Shown: positions 32,551 to 42,452, counted from the first letter of the stretch. The stretch: DNA of 64,000 nucleotides from Candidatus Electrothrix aestuarii (GCA_032595685.2 CP159373.1:4813821-4877820); one strand, 5' to 3'. Notes: a model not told the origin generated them from the sequence alone. Made by a program: numbers and translations.

Positions 32551-32921
32551 GCCCGCCTCTCTGCCTGCTGTTGTGCAGCCGCATCAATCTTAACCAAAAG
32601 GTCGGACAGATCAATGGGCTTGATAATATAATCAAAGGCGCCTTTTTCTCTTGCCTCAATACCTGCCCGCACCGAACCATGCCCGGTGAGCATGATCACC
32701 TCAATCTCAGGATCATAGGCCTTGATATGCTCCAACACATCCAGGCCATTCATGTCATGCATTTTTAGATCAAGAATAACAATATCCGGGTTGACCTCCG
32801 AGAGTACACCCAATCCAGCCTCACCACTGTGAACGTCAATGGCGTCAATATTGCGCAATTGCAGACGCCGACACAGGGTTGCGGCAAATTCTACTTCATC
32901 ATCAATGATCAACAGTTTCAT
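32547..32921 (-). CDS. Response regulator receiver protein
   Basis: The 124-residue protein (ATG at 32921, GAGGA at good spacing) is a lone receiver: MKLLIIDDEVEFAATLCRRL, phosphoacceptor in PDIVILDLKMHDMNGLDVLE, TGHGSVRAG and FDYIIKPIDLSDLL. It overlaps the kinase gene by 20 bp and the kinase-like gene by 4 bp. It is probably the phosphate acceptor of the preceding kinase. A nearly identical receiver type is at 37410-37856. Confidence 0.92.
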   Translation of the reverse strand: MKLLIIDDEVEFAATLCRRLQLRNIDAIDVHSGEAGLGVLSEVNPDIVILDLKMHDMNGLDVLEHIKAYDPEIEVIMLTGHGSVRAGIEAREKGAFDYIIKPIDLSDLLVKIDAAAQQQAERRA

Positions 32922-33957
32922 CCAGATCCTCTTCTTGTTCGTCCTGATCCTCGTGGCCCTCCTGATGAACCGGCAGATCAATCTCAAATTCAGTCCCTTT
33001 CCCCCGCACAGAAACCACATTTATCGTGCCACCGAGCTTACGAATTAAGCCATAGACTATGGAAAGTCCCAGCCCTGTCCCTCGCCCTGTTTCTTTGGTT
33101 GTAAAAAAAGGATCAAAGATATGCCGCTGCACCTCCTGTGTCATGCCAGGACCATTATCCGCAATACAGATACGAACGGCTTGAGGATCGACTTGTTTAC
33201 TGGTCAGGGTGATGGTTCCTCCTGTTTCAGCCAGGGCATCTATGCCATTACCAATGATATTGAGAAAAATCTGTAAAAGCTCTCCGCGATCGCTCCAGGG
33301 ATGCTGAAGCCCCTCCTCCAGGATAAAGTCCATATTGATCCGGTTATAGGATGCCTCTTTGGCCAGAAAGGAAACTGTTTCATGAAGAAGGGCATTGATA
33401 TCCACTTCCTCAATTTTCACTTCAGCCTGGTGATGGGCAAAACCGAGCAAACGATGTGTAATTACTTTGCAACGATTTACACTGCTCTGAATACCTGCCA
33501 GGGACTGGGCGACCATTTCTTTATGGGGAAAATCAGGCGACATCTCCTGAATATCCTGTATCAGTCCTGCCTGCTGATTAATGATCGCCAGGGGATTGTT
33601 GATCTCATGGGCAACCCCGGCAGCCAAGCGGCCGATGGAGGCCAGCTTATTGGGCTGCTCAGCCCGGGCAAGGAATTGTTCCCGTTTCAGGCCCGCCTCA
33701 CGCAGATGATAGGTAATCGCCTCACTCAGCTGAAAAACCACCAGCACAGCAATAAAAGCGCAAAGAATGAAGATATGAATCTGCTGATAATGCGAGAGTA
33801 TGGCGATAACAGACATGGGCACCAGCACCAGAATTGTCATGATCAGGGATAATCCACGGGAAAACCGACGGTAGCCCTTATCGAGATCCGCCCGGATCAT
33901 AAAATTGCCACGGGGTGGAGGGAGAATTTTCCCCAACCAGACAGAACATTTTTTCAT
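32902..33957 (-). CDS. Membrane-bound sensor histidine kinase
   Basis: The 351-residue protein has two membrane helices (about 36-60 and 64-80) with almost no loop. These lead to HisKA (LAAGVAHEINNPLAIINQQA, phospho-His), HATPase N-box [40 protein letters not shown]. It therefore senses membrane or cytosolic cues. All kinase motifs are intact. It overlaps the receiver gene downstream and lies 12 bp after the AlbA_2-type gene. An alternative Met is at residue 20. Confidence 0.93.
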   Translation of the reverse strand: MKKCSVWLGKILPPPRGNFMIRADLDKGYRRFSRGLSLIMTILVLVPMSVIAILSHYQQIHIFILCAFIAVLVVFQLSEAITYHLREAGLKREQFLARAEQPNKLASIGRLAAGVAHEINNPLAIINQQAGLIQDIQEMSPDFPHKEMVAQSLAGIQSSVNRCKVITHRLLGFAHHQAEVKIEEVDINALLHETVSFLAKEASYNRINMDFILEEGLQHPWSDRGELLQIFLNIIGNGIDALAETGGTITLTSKQVDPQAVRICIADNGPGMTQEVQRHIFDPFFTTKETGRGTGLGLSIVYGLIRKLGGTINVVSVRGKGTEFEIDLPVHQEGHEDQDEQEEDLDETVDH

Positions 33958-33969
33958 AGTGAATCAGCC

Positions 33970-35223
33970 CTACTGCTCATGAGGGAGGGGAGCCGCAAAA
34001 AGAGTCAGCTTGAGCTCGGCATCATCCAAGAGTCTGTACTCTGGCCTGAGGCCCGAGAGTTGCTCACTTTCCGTAATGATGATAGGGACGCCCTCGCCGC
34101 GTTTATCCATAATATAGCTCCGTTTACTGCCTATCGCGTTGAAATTCATCGGGCAGCGGGCCAGCAATGAGGTTAATAACTCATTCCGGGCAGATTGCCG
34201 TTCCGAGAGGCTATCAATAGTCATAGTATTGGGAATAGTTCCTGGAGAGAAGATCTCAAGACGATCAGCAAAAAGGTGAAGGCGAATCTTTGAGCCATAA
34301 ATAGAATAATCACGATGAGCAACCGCATTAACCACAGCTTCAAAAAGGGCATTTAAAGAAAACTGCGGCGTTTCAATTCGGTTTGGGGCCTTGATCGCGT
34401 ACACACGCATATTACGCTCGACAAAACGGCAGGCTTCCCGGATCTGAACATCTAGGGGGCCAGTGATATCCTTGGCGTCAAGCTGATATCCTCCATTTCT
34501 TTCCATACCACGATAGCAGACCGCCTGGATAAATGCTCCGGGCATGAAGGTCTCCGGTGTTTCGCAGGCCAGCAAAACACCGCTGACCGTCGGACAGGGA
34601 ATATCATTATCTCCCGGTGCGATCAACTTCATCTTCAGCAGAAACTCCTGATCATCCTGCGGAGAGATAACCGTCCTGAAGCGATTCCACAGGTCAGGGG
34701 ATAAATCATCAAGCCGAGCTCCCGGTACTGTCTGTTCGTCAAAACGAATCAAACGGGCCTGACTGCGCTGCTGAAAAAGACGTGCTAATACATCTGGTTT
34801 CATCTGCCGCTTGGAACTACCGATACGACGAAAATAACCACCCGGACTTTGGTGAACAAACAAGCTCCTCGGGACATCAACGCGGATAATAACCCTCTCT
34901 TCTCCATTCTGATCAGGTAGTGACATTTTACGAATCAGACAATCTAACGGAGGCTCAATAAGATCGTTACAGATAGCCCGCAGCCAATCTTCAACAAGAT
35001 CAATTTGTTCCAATGGTATGCCTTCTACCTCCCGAGTTCTGTCATCAACCTCCAAAAGAATGACACCTGTATGGGTGTTGGCCATTGCAGCGAGTTCATC
35101 AGCCATCCCGTTGCGATGAGGGCCGCTGATCTTGTCATTCTTGAATGAGATATTTTTCAGCTCAAGGATTGAATCCTCACCTAAAGCTATCTGTTTCAGG
35201 AGATCCGATGTATTTTCCAGCAT
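33970..35223 (-). CDS. AlbA_2 / HATPase_c_4-type ATP-binding protein
   Basis: The 417-residue protein starts with an AlbA_2 (Schlafen-type) domain (EDSILELKNISFKNDKISGP, then ELAAMANTHTGVILLEVDD). It also has a C-terminal GHKL-type ATPase-like domain (FEAVVNAVAHRDYSIYGSKI, LEIFSPGTIPNTMT). These proteins are often labelled putative transcriptional regulators, with DNA or RNA binding suggested. Here it lies inside a signalling set between the SLC13 transporter and the kinase. The exact role is unknown. Confidence 0.82.
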   Translation of the reverse strand: MLENTSDLLKQIALGEDSILELKNISFKNDKISGPHRNGMADELAAMANTHTGVILLEVDDRTREVEGIPLEQIDLVEDWLRAICNDLIEPPLDCLIRKMSLPDQNGEERVIIRVDVPRSLFVHQSPGGYFRRIGSSKRQMKPDVLARLFQQRSQARLIRFDEQTVPGARLDDLSPDLWNRFRTVISPQDDQEFLLKMKLIAPGDNDIPCPTVSGVLLACETPETFMPGAFIQAVCYRGMERNGGYQLDAKDITGPLDVQIREACRFVERNMRVYAIKAPNRIETPQFSLNALFEAVVNAVAHRDYSIYGSKIRLHLFADRLEIFSPGTIPNTMTIDSLSERQSARNELLTSLLARCPMNFNAIGSKRSYIMDKRGEGVPIIITESEQLSGLRPEYRLLDDAELKLTLFAAPLPHEQ

Positions 35224-35265
35224 TATTTTCCACAGAATAACAACATTATATTTTCAATAAAAAAA

Positions 35266-36765
35266 TCACAGGCCCTTCACCGGCACAAAAACATCCATCC
35301 CCATAAGCGGCCAGATCACAGCCACTGCCAGCCATACCACCAGCATCAGCAGGATGCTGGCAGGAATCCCCCAGAGGAAAAATTCCCCCGTACTGAATTG
35401 CCGAGAATTATAGGCAATGGCATTTGGGGCGGCCCCGACCAGAAGAAGGAAGGGCATACCGGCCACCACAAGGGAAGAAAAAAGAATAACCTCGCCACTG
35501 ACTCCAAGATAGGGGGCAATAACCAGGGCCACAGGCAAAGAAATAGCAATGGCTGCCACGTTCATAATAAAGTTGGTCATCATCATGACAAAGAAGGCCA
35601 TGCCGAGGATGAAGACCAAAGGAGGAGAACTTTGGAAAAGCAGCAACCAATTCACGGCCAGCCACCGAGCGGCACCAGTCTCCCAGAGACAGAAGCCGAT
35701 GGACATGGCGCCAGCAAACAGGAGAATGATATTCCAGGGGACTTCCTCAAGATCATCAATCTCCATAATCTTGAAAAGGAAAAAGGAGATGGTTGAACAG
35801 AGCAGAATACCGGTTTTATGGATGCCAGCCAATGCCGGGATAAAATTTTTCAACGCTATGATCAGGATAGTCCCGAGCACGATACCTGCTGTCAGGAGCT
35901 CATTTTTACTCCAGCCTCCCAGGTCCGTATACATCTCCTTTGCCCTTTCCTTTAAGCCGGGAATCCTAGCATGTTCCGGCCTAAAAAAGAGCAGGAAAAA
36001 TCCCCACAACAGAAAAATCATGAGCCAGCCAATGGGAAACATGTACCAGCTCAACTCAAAGAAGCTGACATCTACTCCTCTAATATCTTTATAAAAACCC
36101 AAGGCCACAGCACCCCTGGCTGCTCCCAGCAAGGTCACAATACTGCCTGCGCCTGCCACATAGGCCATCCCCATAAACAAACCCTTGCCGAATCGGGTAG
36201 GCCCCTCATCATCCGCATACAGGGCATGAATAGCCATAAGCAGAGGGAACATAGTGGCTGCAACAGCGGTATGGGCCATAAAATGGGTCAGCACCCCGGT
36301 CATGACAAAGCAACCGAGATAGATCATACTGGTTCGTTCACCAACAATAGAAAGCATCTTATAGGCCATCCGCCGGGTCAGACCGGTCTTGGTAAAGACC
36401 ATACCGATCATGATAGAGCCGAAAATGAAAAGCACTGAAGGGTCCATGAAATCCCGAAAGGCTGTACTGGGATCGCGGATAGTGAAGAGGGCTTGCAACA
36501 CCCCGATGGTCAGGCTGGTCACGCCGATAGGCACAACTTCGAAAACCCACCAGGTTGCGGCCAGCAGAAAAACCGCCAGCGCGCCCTTCCCTTCTCGGGT
36601 CAGGATAAAATGGGTCCCCCTGGGGTCGATAGCATCCGGCCAGGGAGGCCAATAATAGACAAGAGCAAAAAGGATAATGCCGGTGAGAATAAAGAGTAAT
36701 CGTTTCCAATCAAATTGCTTTTTCACCCCGGACAAACGAAGCACCTGAGGACTTGCAGACGGCAT
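35266..36765 (-). CDS. SLC13/DASS-family anion:Na+ symporter
   Basis: The 499-residue protein (ATG at 36765 with GGAG before it) has about 11-12 membrane segments. It carries the family-typical second hairpin/Asn motif (MTNFIMNVAAIAISLPVALV) and a first-half counterpart (MTGVLTHFMAHTAVAATMFP). SLC13 members import dicarboxylates, sulfate or related anions with Na+. A sulfate or C4-dicarboxylate role would suit this kind of organism, but the substrate is not visible. A longer frame to 36846 would overlap the CBS gene. The CBS protein and two-component genes around it may control uptake. Confidence 0.87.
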   Translation of the reverse strand: MPSASPQVLRLSGVKKQFDWKRLLFILTGIILFALVYYWPPWPDAIDPRGTHFILTREGKGALAVFLLAATWWVFEVVPIGVTSLTIGVLQALFTIRDPSTAFRDFMDPSVLFIFGSIMIGMVFTKTGLTRRMAYKMLSIVGERTSMIYLGCFVMTGVLTHFMAHTAVAATMFPLLMAIHALYADDEGPTRFGKGLFMGMAYVAGAGSIVTLLGAARGAVALGFYKDIRGVDVSFFELSWYMFPIGWLMIFLLWGFFLLFFRPEHARIPGLKERAKEMYTDLGGWSKNELLTAGIVLGTILIIALKNFIPALAGIHKTGILLCSTISFFLFKIMEIDDLEEVPWNIILLFAGAMSIGFCLWETGAARWLAVNWLLLFQSSPPLVFILGMAFFVMMMTNFIMNVAAIAISLPVALVIAPYLGVSGEVILFSSLVVAGMPFLLLVGAAPNAIAYNSRQFSTGEFFLWGIPASILLMLVVWLAVAVIWPLMGMDVFVPVKGL

Positions 36766-36782
36766 CTTTTGACTCCGATGTC

Positions 36783-37346
36783 TTATTTTTTCTCGGCTTG
36801 GGAAGAAATATTTTGCCCCTGCGGCAAGGTACACCAGGTATTGCACATGGTGTGGAAAAGTTCTTCAAAGCGAAGAAGGCCTATAACCGCTCCATCCTCA
36901 CTGACAGGGATACAGGTGGTATGATGATTATGCAGAAGCACAATAGCTTCCAGGATATGGGTATCTGCGGGAAGGGTAAAATCTACAGGACGCATCTGAG
37001 AACGAACCTGCCGGGTCCGATTGCCTCCGCACTCAGAAAGCGCATGATCTTCGTAGAGATAGGTGAGATGATGATATTCTGCTTTACTCGTAAACAAGCC
37101 CTTGCATTTGCAGCGTCCTAGCATGCTCGGGACCAATCCACGAAGAATATCGAGCCGTGAAAGAGTGCCAACCAGACGATCCTGCTCATCAAGGACAAGC
37201 AGGACCGGCAACTCGACGGGGTGTGCCTCCGTGAGAAACTCTGAGAACAGGGCAATGGCCTCGTCCAAGGTCTGGTGTTGGTACACGCTGAGGCAGCGAT
37301 CAAGAGGGGTGATCATTTCCCGAATATCCTTGCAGCGCTCCGGCAT
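36783..37346 (-). CDS. Tandem CBS-domain protein
   Basis: The 187-residue protein has two CBS motifs: ITPLDRCLSVYQHQTLDEAI with VLLVLDEQDRLVGTLSRLDI, and MRPVDFTLPADTHILEAIVL with CIPVSEDGAVIGLLRFEELF. A Cys/His-rich insert between them (GRCKCKGLF) is unusual. CBS pairs bind adenine nucleotides and can gate transporters; the SLC13 gene follows by 17 bp and is the obvious candidate partner. Confidence 0.85.
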   Translation of the reverse strand: MPERCKDIREMITPLDRCLSVYQHQTLDEAIALFSEFLTEAHPVELPVLLVLDEQDRLVGTLSRLDILRGLVPSMLGRCKCKGLFTSKAEYHHLTYLYEDHALSECGGNRTRQVRSQMRPVDFTLPADTHILEAIVLLHNHHTTCIPVSEDGAVIGLLRFEELFHTMCNTWCTLPQGQNISSQAEKK

Positions 37347-37409
37347 CTCTGTGGCCCCTTACAAATCGCTCAAAATCCCCGAAAAAATCTACCAGAACAT
37401 TACCAGAAA

Positions 37410-37856
37410 TTACCAGCTCATCCGTTTCAAGATGTCCTGCATCTCGGCATCCGCCTTTCGGTGCCGAGCTGTGAGTCGGGATTGCTTGGCTGTCTCAATC
37501 TTTGCCAGGAGCTCTTCCATTTCCACCGGCTTCAGCAGAAAATCACTGGCCCCCTGTTTCATAGCCTCAATGCCACCAGCAACCGTAGCATGCCCGGTGA
37601 GCATCAGGACTTCCAAATTCGGTCTCCTGGCCTTGATTTGCCTCAGAGTTTCAAGCCCGTCAATACCCGGCATAGAAAGATCAACAACAGCCACATCAAA
37701 AGCCCGCTTTCCAACCAGGGATACTGCTTCCTCCCCGCAGGTCACAGCCGTAACCCGCATCCCTCGGGTTTCCAGGCGACGGGAAAGCAATTGGGCAAAG
37801 TCCTCTTCATCGTCAACAAGCAATACCTTTGTTGGCAGATGGCCCTCTATATCCAT
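37410..37856 (-). CDS. Response regulator receiver protein
   Basis: The 148-residue protein has TKVLLVDDEEDFAQLLSRRL, phosphoacceptor in FDVAVVDLSMPGIDGLETLR, TGHATVAGGIEAMKQGASDF and LLKPVEMEELLAKI. It carries a short C-terminal helix without an output domain. It resembles the receiver at 32547-32921, and the two bracket the transporter/CBS/AlbA_2/kinase genes. It follows dxr by 56 bp. Confidence 0.9.
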   Translation of the reverse strand: MDIEGHLPTKVLLVDDEEDFAQLLSRRLETRGMRVTAVTCGEEAVSLVGKRAFDVAVVDLSMPGIDGLETLRQIKARRPNLEVLMLTGHATVAGGIEAMKQGASDFLLKPVEMEELLAKIETAKQSRLTARHRKADAEMQDILKRMSW

Positions 37857-37912
37857 GCTATTTTTCCTCCCGAGCTACGCATTCCTTTGCCAGCTGATCC
37901 CTACGTCATACT

Positions 37913-39079
37913 CTATTGTACTTGCCTCTGACGGATTTCTTCAAGGGCAATTTCCCTTGCCCTGGCATCTGCGGCCAAAATAGTCTCCAGATCAAGGTCA
38001 TCACCAAAGGCAAAACGGTCCAGGGTTAAAGCGACAATAGCTGTGATATCGGCAAAATCGATCTGCTCATCAAGAAAGGCTGCCACCGCAACTTCATTGG
38101 CTGCATTCAGCACAGCAGGCTTCACCCCTTGGTCTTGCATCGCTTTGAAGGCAAGACCAAGGGCAGGAAATCGATCATAATCCGGTTCTTCAAAACTGAG
38201 TTTACCGCAATCAGCAAGGCTGAGGGGCGAGAGCCCCAAGGGCATACGTTCTGGATAAGAGAGGGCATAGGCGATGGGGATGCGCATATCAGGAATGCCC
38301 AGTTGGGCAACCACAGAGCCGTCAACGTACTCTACCAAAGAATGCACAATGGACTCTGGGTGGACCACCACCCGGATCTTTTCCACCGGGACATCAAAAA
38401 GCCAGCAGGCCTCGATGACCTCCAGACCCTTATTCATCATCGTTGCAGAATCAATGGATATCTTGCGTCCCATATCCCAATTGGGATGGGCCAGGGCCTG
38501 TTCCGGGGTGACTTTAATGAGCTCCTCTTTTGCCATCGTCCGGAAGGGGCCTCCTGATGCGGTCAGGATAATCTTACTCACATCATCACGACGCCCGGCC
38601 TCCAGGGCCTGAAAGATCGCGGAATGCTCGGAGTCAATAGGGAGGAGTGCAACATTATGCTCCTGCGCCGCCCGCATAACCAAGCGTCCTGCCATAACCA
38701 GAGTTTCCTTATTGGCCAGTCCGATATCCTTGCCCTCAGCAATAGCTGCTAAGGTCGGCAGGAGTCCCACAGCTCCTACCACAGCAGAAATCACCATCTC
38801 CGCTGCCGGAACCGTTGCTACTTTTTTATTGCCTTCATCTCCCCAAAAAATCTTTTCCTGATATTCCTCCGGCAGCATGGCGCGAAGCCGGGTAGCCAAG
38901 TCCTGATCAGCCACAGAGATACACTCTGGCTGGAACTCCTGCACCTGGGCAGCAAGCTCTTCAAGACTCCTACCCGCAGAAAGTCCGACAAGCCGAAAAC
39001 GATCTGGGAAAGAGCGAACCACATTGAGCACATTTTTACCGATAGAGCCGGTGGAACCAAGCAGGGCAAGCGATTTCAT
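37913..39079 (-). CDS. dxr: 1-deoxy-D-xylulose 5-phosphate reductoisomerase
   Basis: The 388-residue enzyme makes MEP from DXP, the committed step of the MEP isoprenoid pathway, using NADPH. It shows the NADPH site at the start ([20 protein letters not shown]), [28 protein letters not shown] and the flexible-loop region [20 protein letters not shown]. Length is normal. It overlaps cdsA by 4 bp (ATGA), as usual in this order. It supplies precursor for undecaprenyl phosphate made by uppS in the same block. Confidence 0.95.
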   Translation of the reverse strand: MKSLALLGSTGSIGKNVLNVVRSFPDRFRLVGLSAGRSLEELAAQVQEFQPECISVADQDLATRLRAMLPEEYQEKIFWGDEGNKKVATVPAAEMVISAVVGAVGLLPTLAAIAEGKDIGLANKETLVMAGRLVMRAAQEHNVALLPIDSEHSAIFQALEAGRRDDVSKIILTASGGPFRTMAKEELIKVTPEQALAHPNWDMGRKISIDSATMMNKGLEVIEACWLFDVPVEKIRVVVHPESIVHSLVEYVDGSVVAQLGIPDMRIPIAYALSYPERMPLGLSPLSLADCGKLSFEEPDYDRFPALGLAFKAMQDQGVKPAVLNAANEVAVAAFLDEQIDFADITAIVALTLDRFAFGDDLDLETILAADARAREIALEEIRQRQVQ

Positions 39080-39876
39080 GAAAGCACTCCAGAAAGAAGC
39101 AGGAGGTAGAGGAGAGGAGCAGTGAGCAGCAGACTGTCAATCCGATCCAGCAGTCCGCCATGCGCTCGAAGCAGGGTGCCGGAATCCTTGATACCTGTGC
39201 CGCGTTTGATGATAGATTCAGCCAAGTCACCGCCGATACTGACAAGGGAAAGCAGGACAGCCGCAAAGGCCAGCTGCAAACTCCCCACCTCAGGCAGCAG
39301 CAAGGCGCCCAAAAGAATTGCTGCCACCATAGCCGTCAGCACACCACCAATGGCTCCGTTAATTGTCTTGGCCGGGCTGATACTGGGACAGAGCTTCTTT
39401 TTTCCAAAGGCGCGACCACTATAATAGGCCCCGGTATCAGAACCGGCAGTCACCGCTGTCAGCAACAGCAGCCAGGAATTTCCAGAGGGAAGAAAACGAA
39501 GCAGGACCAGAAAGGAGGCACAGTAGGCTATGTAGAAAACCGAAAAACCGGAATGAACAAGAAAAGCCAGGGGATCAGCAAAACGGGTATAGAAAAAGAT
39601 GGTCAGGGCAACCAAACCAAGCAGGGCAAGATATCCTCCGACCAGGACCTCTGCCGGTCGGCCATCAGCCGCAGCCAGGACCGGAATCAGGCAAGTCAGC
39701 ACAGAAAGAAGGTGCAGGACTGTACCGGGGGTTTTATTTATCATCCGAAAATACTCATGCAGGGCAATGGTCGCACCAAGAGTGAGAGCACACCAAAACA
39801 TGAAAGGAGGGGTCAAAAACAAAAGGAAGACCCAAAAGATAACCATGAGTATTCCGGGGATTAGACGTTCCATCAT
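39076..39876 (-). CDS. cdsA: Phosphatidate cytidylyltransferase
   Basis: The 266-residue integral membrane protein makes CDP-diacylglycerol from phosphatidate and CTP. It has about eight membrane helices and the CdsA signature near the C-terminus: [51 protein letters not shown] and [13 protein letters not shown] second Met lies at residue 2. It is coupled to dxr by overlap and lies 12 bp after an unrelated membrane gene. Confidence 0.94.
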   Translation of the reverse strand: MMERLIPGILMVIFWVFLLFLTPPFMFWCALTLGATIALHEYFRMINKTPGTVLHLLSVLTCLIPVLAAADGRPAEVLVGGYLALLGLVALTIFFYTRFADPLAFLVHSGFSVFYIAYCASFLVLLRFLPSGNSWLLLLTAVTAGSDTGAYYSGRAFGKKKLCPSISPAKTINGAIGGVLTAMVAAILLGALLLPEVGSLQLAFAAVLLSLVSIGGDLAESIIKRGTGIKDSGTLLRAHGGLLDRIDSLLLTAPLLYLLLLSGVLS

Positions 39877-39888
39877 TTCAGCTGTTCC

Positions 39889-40749
39889 TTACCGTGTAGA
39901 ACTCAAAAATTCTTGTATCTGTTTTACTTGGCTCTCCGCTTTTCTACGGGATTTCTTTCCTGATGACGTAAATATAGTTCTCATAGAATCTTGTATCAAA
40001 TATTCTTCTCCAGATTGGAATATAATTTTTGCAGAAAAATAAAAATCACTTTTAACTCTTGTGTGTCCAATTTTCACTTCTTTAATATTGTTGATAGATT
40101 CATAGACATAGTACTGTTCTCGAAAAGAAAAAAAGTATATGCAAACTTGATTACGACTTTTATCAAAACTAATTTTTTTAAAATTTGCAAACAGGTACAG
40201 CCCAAAGACACCTAGCATAACAAAAACTCCAAAAAAAACAAAAGGCAAAACAACTGCAAGAAGGAATGGTTCCTGTTCTCCTTCTATAAGAATAAAATCC
40301 TTTTGGTCAGAATGGATGAATTCATCTAGTTTAATTGCTATATCTTTTGCTTCATATCCTCCAAAATGCAGAAAGTCAGCAAAGATCATTTTTTCTTCAT
40401 TTACTGTTGTGACGATTATCTTATGCTCAACTATTCTTTCTCCACCGCTATTTTTTGTATCGATTTCATCATAGTCTACTGATACAATAGCATCATATTC
40501 TCCTCTTGTTACAGCATCAGGTATAAGTCCGAATAATTTTATTTTTGGAAAAATTTGATATCGGCAGCTTATGGAATCTGAATTCAGGTGGTTGCAGAAA
40601 AGGGTGATATCCCCATAATCAGTTAATACATGACGGGCCATTACAATTGGCCATGAGAAAAACAATAACAAAAAAAGCACTCGCATGACCCTTCTGCATA
40701 TAAAGTCCCTAAAGATAAGCTCTGTAGAAGTGTGCTTAATGAGTTTCAT
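39889..40749 (-). CDS. Two-span membrane protein of unknown function inserted between uppS and cdsA
   Basis: The 286-residue protein has a membrane or signal-like segment near 22-38 (VMRVLFLLLFFSWPIVMARH), an extracytoplasmic part of about 120 residues, a second long hydrophobic segment near 165-190 (FLLAVVLPFVFFGVFVMLGV) and a cytoplasmic tail (VCIYFFSFREQYYVYESINN, FQSGEEYLIQDSMRTIFTSS) that could fold like a PH-type module. I know no family. The DNA is much more AT-rich than the genes around it, which points to transfer. It interrupts the usual uppS-cdsA-dxr order without breaking any gene. Confidence 0.75.
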   Translation of the reverse strand: MKLIKHTSTELIFRDFICRRVMRVLFLLLFFSWPIVMARHVLTDYGDITLFCNHLNSDSISCRYQIFPKIKLFGLIPDAVTRGEYDAIVSVDYDEIDTKNSGGERIVEHKIIVTTVNEEKMIFADFLHFGGYEAKDIAIKLDEFIHSDQKDFILIEGEQEPFLLAVVLPFVFFGVFVMLGVFGLYLFANFKKISFDKSRNQVCIYFFSFREQYYVYESINNIKEVKIGHTRVKSDFYFSAKIIFQSGEEYLIQDSMRTIFTSSGKKSRRKAESQVKQIQEFLSSTR

Positions 40750-40795
40750 AAGACAACAGCGGCATTAAGTAGTATGGATTTTTCCCCTTTAAAAA

Positions 40796-41533
40796 TCACT
40801 CCTCCACCTGCGCTCCAGTCTTCCCAAAGCGTCTCTGACGTCCTGCGTACTGCTCCAAGGCCTCTAGAAACTGGTCTCTACGAAATTCCGGCCATTTCAC
40901 ATCAGTGAAATACAGCTCTGCATAGGAAAGCTGCCAGAGAAGAAAATTGGAAAGCCGTTGCTCTCCGCTGGTTCTGATCAGCAGGTCTGGGTCTGGCTGC
41001 CCTGTGGAATAGAGATGATCACTGAAGAGCTGATCATCAATATCTTCAGGTTGCAGCTCACCAGCCGAACATTTACGGCCTATCTCCTGCATAGCCCCGA
41101 TCATCTCCGCCCGAGAACCGTAGCTGAGACAGAGATTCAGGCGCAGTTTGCTGCATTCCCTTGTTTCAGCAATGACTTTATCCAGCATATCCCGAACATC
41201 ATCCGGGAGGCGATACTTCTGGCCAAAGCACTCCAGTCGTACGCCGTTTTTCTTCATATTGTCCAACTCGGACTTCAAGTAATTCTTCAGCAGCCCCATG
41301 AGTCCCTTCACTTCCAGGCCAGGGCGCTGCCAATTCTCTGTGGAAAAAGCATACAGGGTCAGATGCCTGATCCCGACCTCACGAGCGGTCTCAACAGCTA
41401 CACGAACAGAATCCGCTCCCGCCTTATGACCAAACAGGCGGGGACGATGCCGTTTTTGGGCCCAGCGGCCATTACCATCCATGATAATGGCCACATGTTG
41501 GGGCAACGGCTCAGGATAACGAGTTTCATCCAT
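40796..41533 (-). CDS. uppS: Undecaprenyl/isoprenyl diphosphate synthase
   Basis: The protein (245 residues from the ATG at 41533) shows the cis-prenyltransferase signature: HVAIIMDGNGRWAQKRHRPR with the catalytic Asp, FGHKAGADSVRVAVE, LTLYAFSTENWQRP, DPDLLIRTSGEQRLSNFLLW and ELYFTDVKWPEF. It makes the C55 carrier for peptidoglycan. A TTG three codons upstream is an alternative start. It follows frr closely. Confidence 0.95.
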   Translation of the reverse strand: MDETRYPEPLPQHVAIIMDGNGRWAQKRHRPRLFGHKAGADSVRVAVETAREVGIRHLTLYAFSTENWQRPGLEVKGLMGLLKNYLKSELDNMKKNGVRLECFGQKYRLPDDVRDMLDKVIAETRECSKLRLNLCLSYGSRAEMIGAMQEIGRKCSAGELQPEDIDDQLFSDHLYSTGQPDPDLLIRTSGEQRLSNFLLWQLSYAELYFTDVKWPEFRRDQFLEALEQYAGRQRRFGKTGAQVEE

Positions 41534-41547
41534 AGTTTTCAAAGAGC

Positions 41548-42105
41548 TTATACCTCCATAACCTCTTTTTCTTTCCCTGCTATGATCTCATCAATTCGGA
41601 CAATGAACTCATCAGTGACCTTTTGTACATCATCCTGATAACGGAACATATCGTCTTCGGAAATTTCCTTATCATTTTTCTGCTTTTTAAAGAAATCATT
41701 GGCATCACGCCGCTCGTTGCGTATGCCGACCTTGTACTCTTCAGCAATCTTCTTGACCTGCTTAACCAGCTCCTTGCGTCGCTCTTCGGTGAGCTGGGGA
41801 ATATTCAGGCGAATGACTTTACCGTCATTGGCTGGCGTCAGGCCGACATCTGAGGTCATGATGGCTTTTTCCAGTACGGCCAGCATCTGCGGGTCCCAGG
41901 GCTGAATGACAATCATCCGGCTTTCAGGAACGGTGATTGTACCGACCTGATCGATAGGCATGGTGGAGCCGTAGGCATTCACTTTAATACCATCCAGTAA
42001 ATTGCGAGAGGCACGCCCGGTTCGAATCTTGGTCAGCTCCCGTTTCAGAGAGTCGATTCTCTCCTCCATATTCTCTCTTGCCTGCTCTACTACCGCATTT
42101 GACAT
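41548..42105 (-). CDS. frr: Ribosome recycling factor
   Basis: The 185-residue protein has the RRF pattern: RENMEERIDSLKRELTKIRT, GRASRNLLDGIKVNAYGST, VPESRMIVIQPWD and the C-terminal QLTEERRKELVKQVKKIAEE, YKVGIRNERRDANDF. With EF-G it splits post-termination ribosomes. It is the first gene of the leftward frr-uppS-cdsA-dxr block. rpsB-tsf-pyrH, which often stand upstream of frr, are not here; the ihfA terminator lies upstream instead. Confidence 0.96.
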   Translation of the reverse strand: MSNAVVEQARENMEERIDSLKRELTKIRTGRASRNLLDGIKVNAYGSTMPIDQVGTITVPESRMIVIQPWDPQMLAVLEKAIMTSDVGLTPANDGKVIRLNIPQLTEERRKELVKQVKKIAEEYKVGIRNERRDANDFFKKQKNDKEISEDDMFRYQDDVQKVTDEFIVRIDEIIAGKEKEVMEV

Positions 42106-42361
42106 AACATTCTCCCGTGATATATCTTGTCCAATCTTTTATAGGCTACAAACAATCCTGTGGTATAACACCGTTGAGTGAAACTGGGAAGTATAACCAA
42201 TTTTCATTATTTGCAAAGTTCATTTTTCCCGTTACTGTAAAAGAAGGGATAATATGCAACGGTATTCGGTGAGTATACAACAGAAGAGCGAAAATGGAAT
42301 GGAAAAGGGGGGAAGTGAAAAATAGAAATGAAGGCAAGCAAAAATAACTCTTGTCCTGACC

Positions 42362-42416
42362 AAAAAATCAGAACACCCGCCCTCTCATCTCAAAATACTT
42401 GATGGTTGAGGGCGGG
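42362..42416 (-). terminator. Terminator after ihfA
   Basis: On the minus strand CCCGCCCTC and GAGGGCGGG form a perfect 9-bp stem around about 23 bases, followed by TGTTCTGATTTTTT. It ends the thrS-ihfA operon. The remaining 256 bp to frr (42106-42361) show no gene and should hold the frr promoter. Confidence 0.8.
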
Positions 42417-42452
42417 ATTCTACCTATACTATGAAAAGCAAAAAAACAGGTG

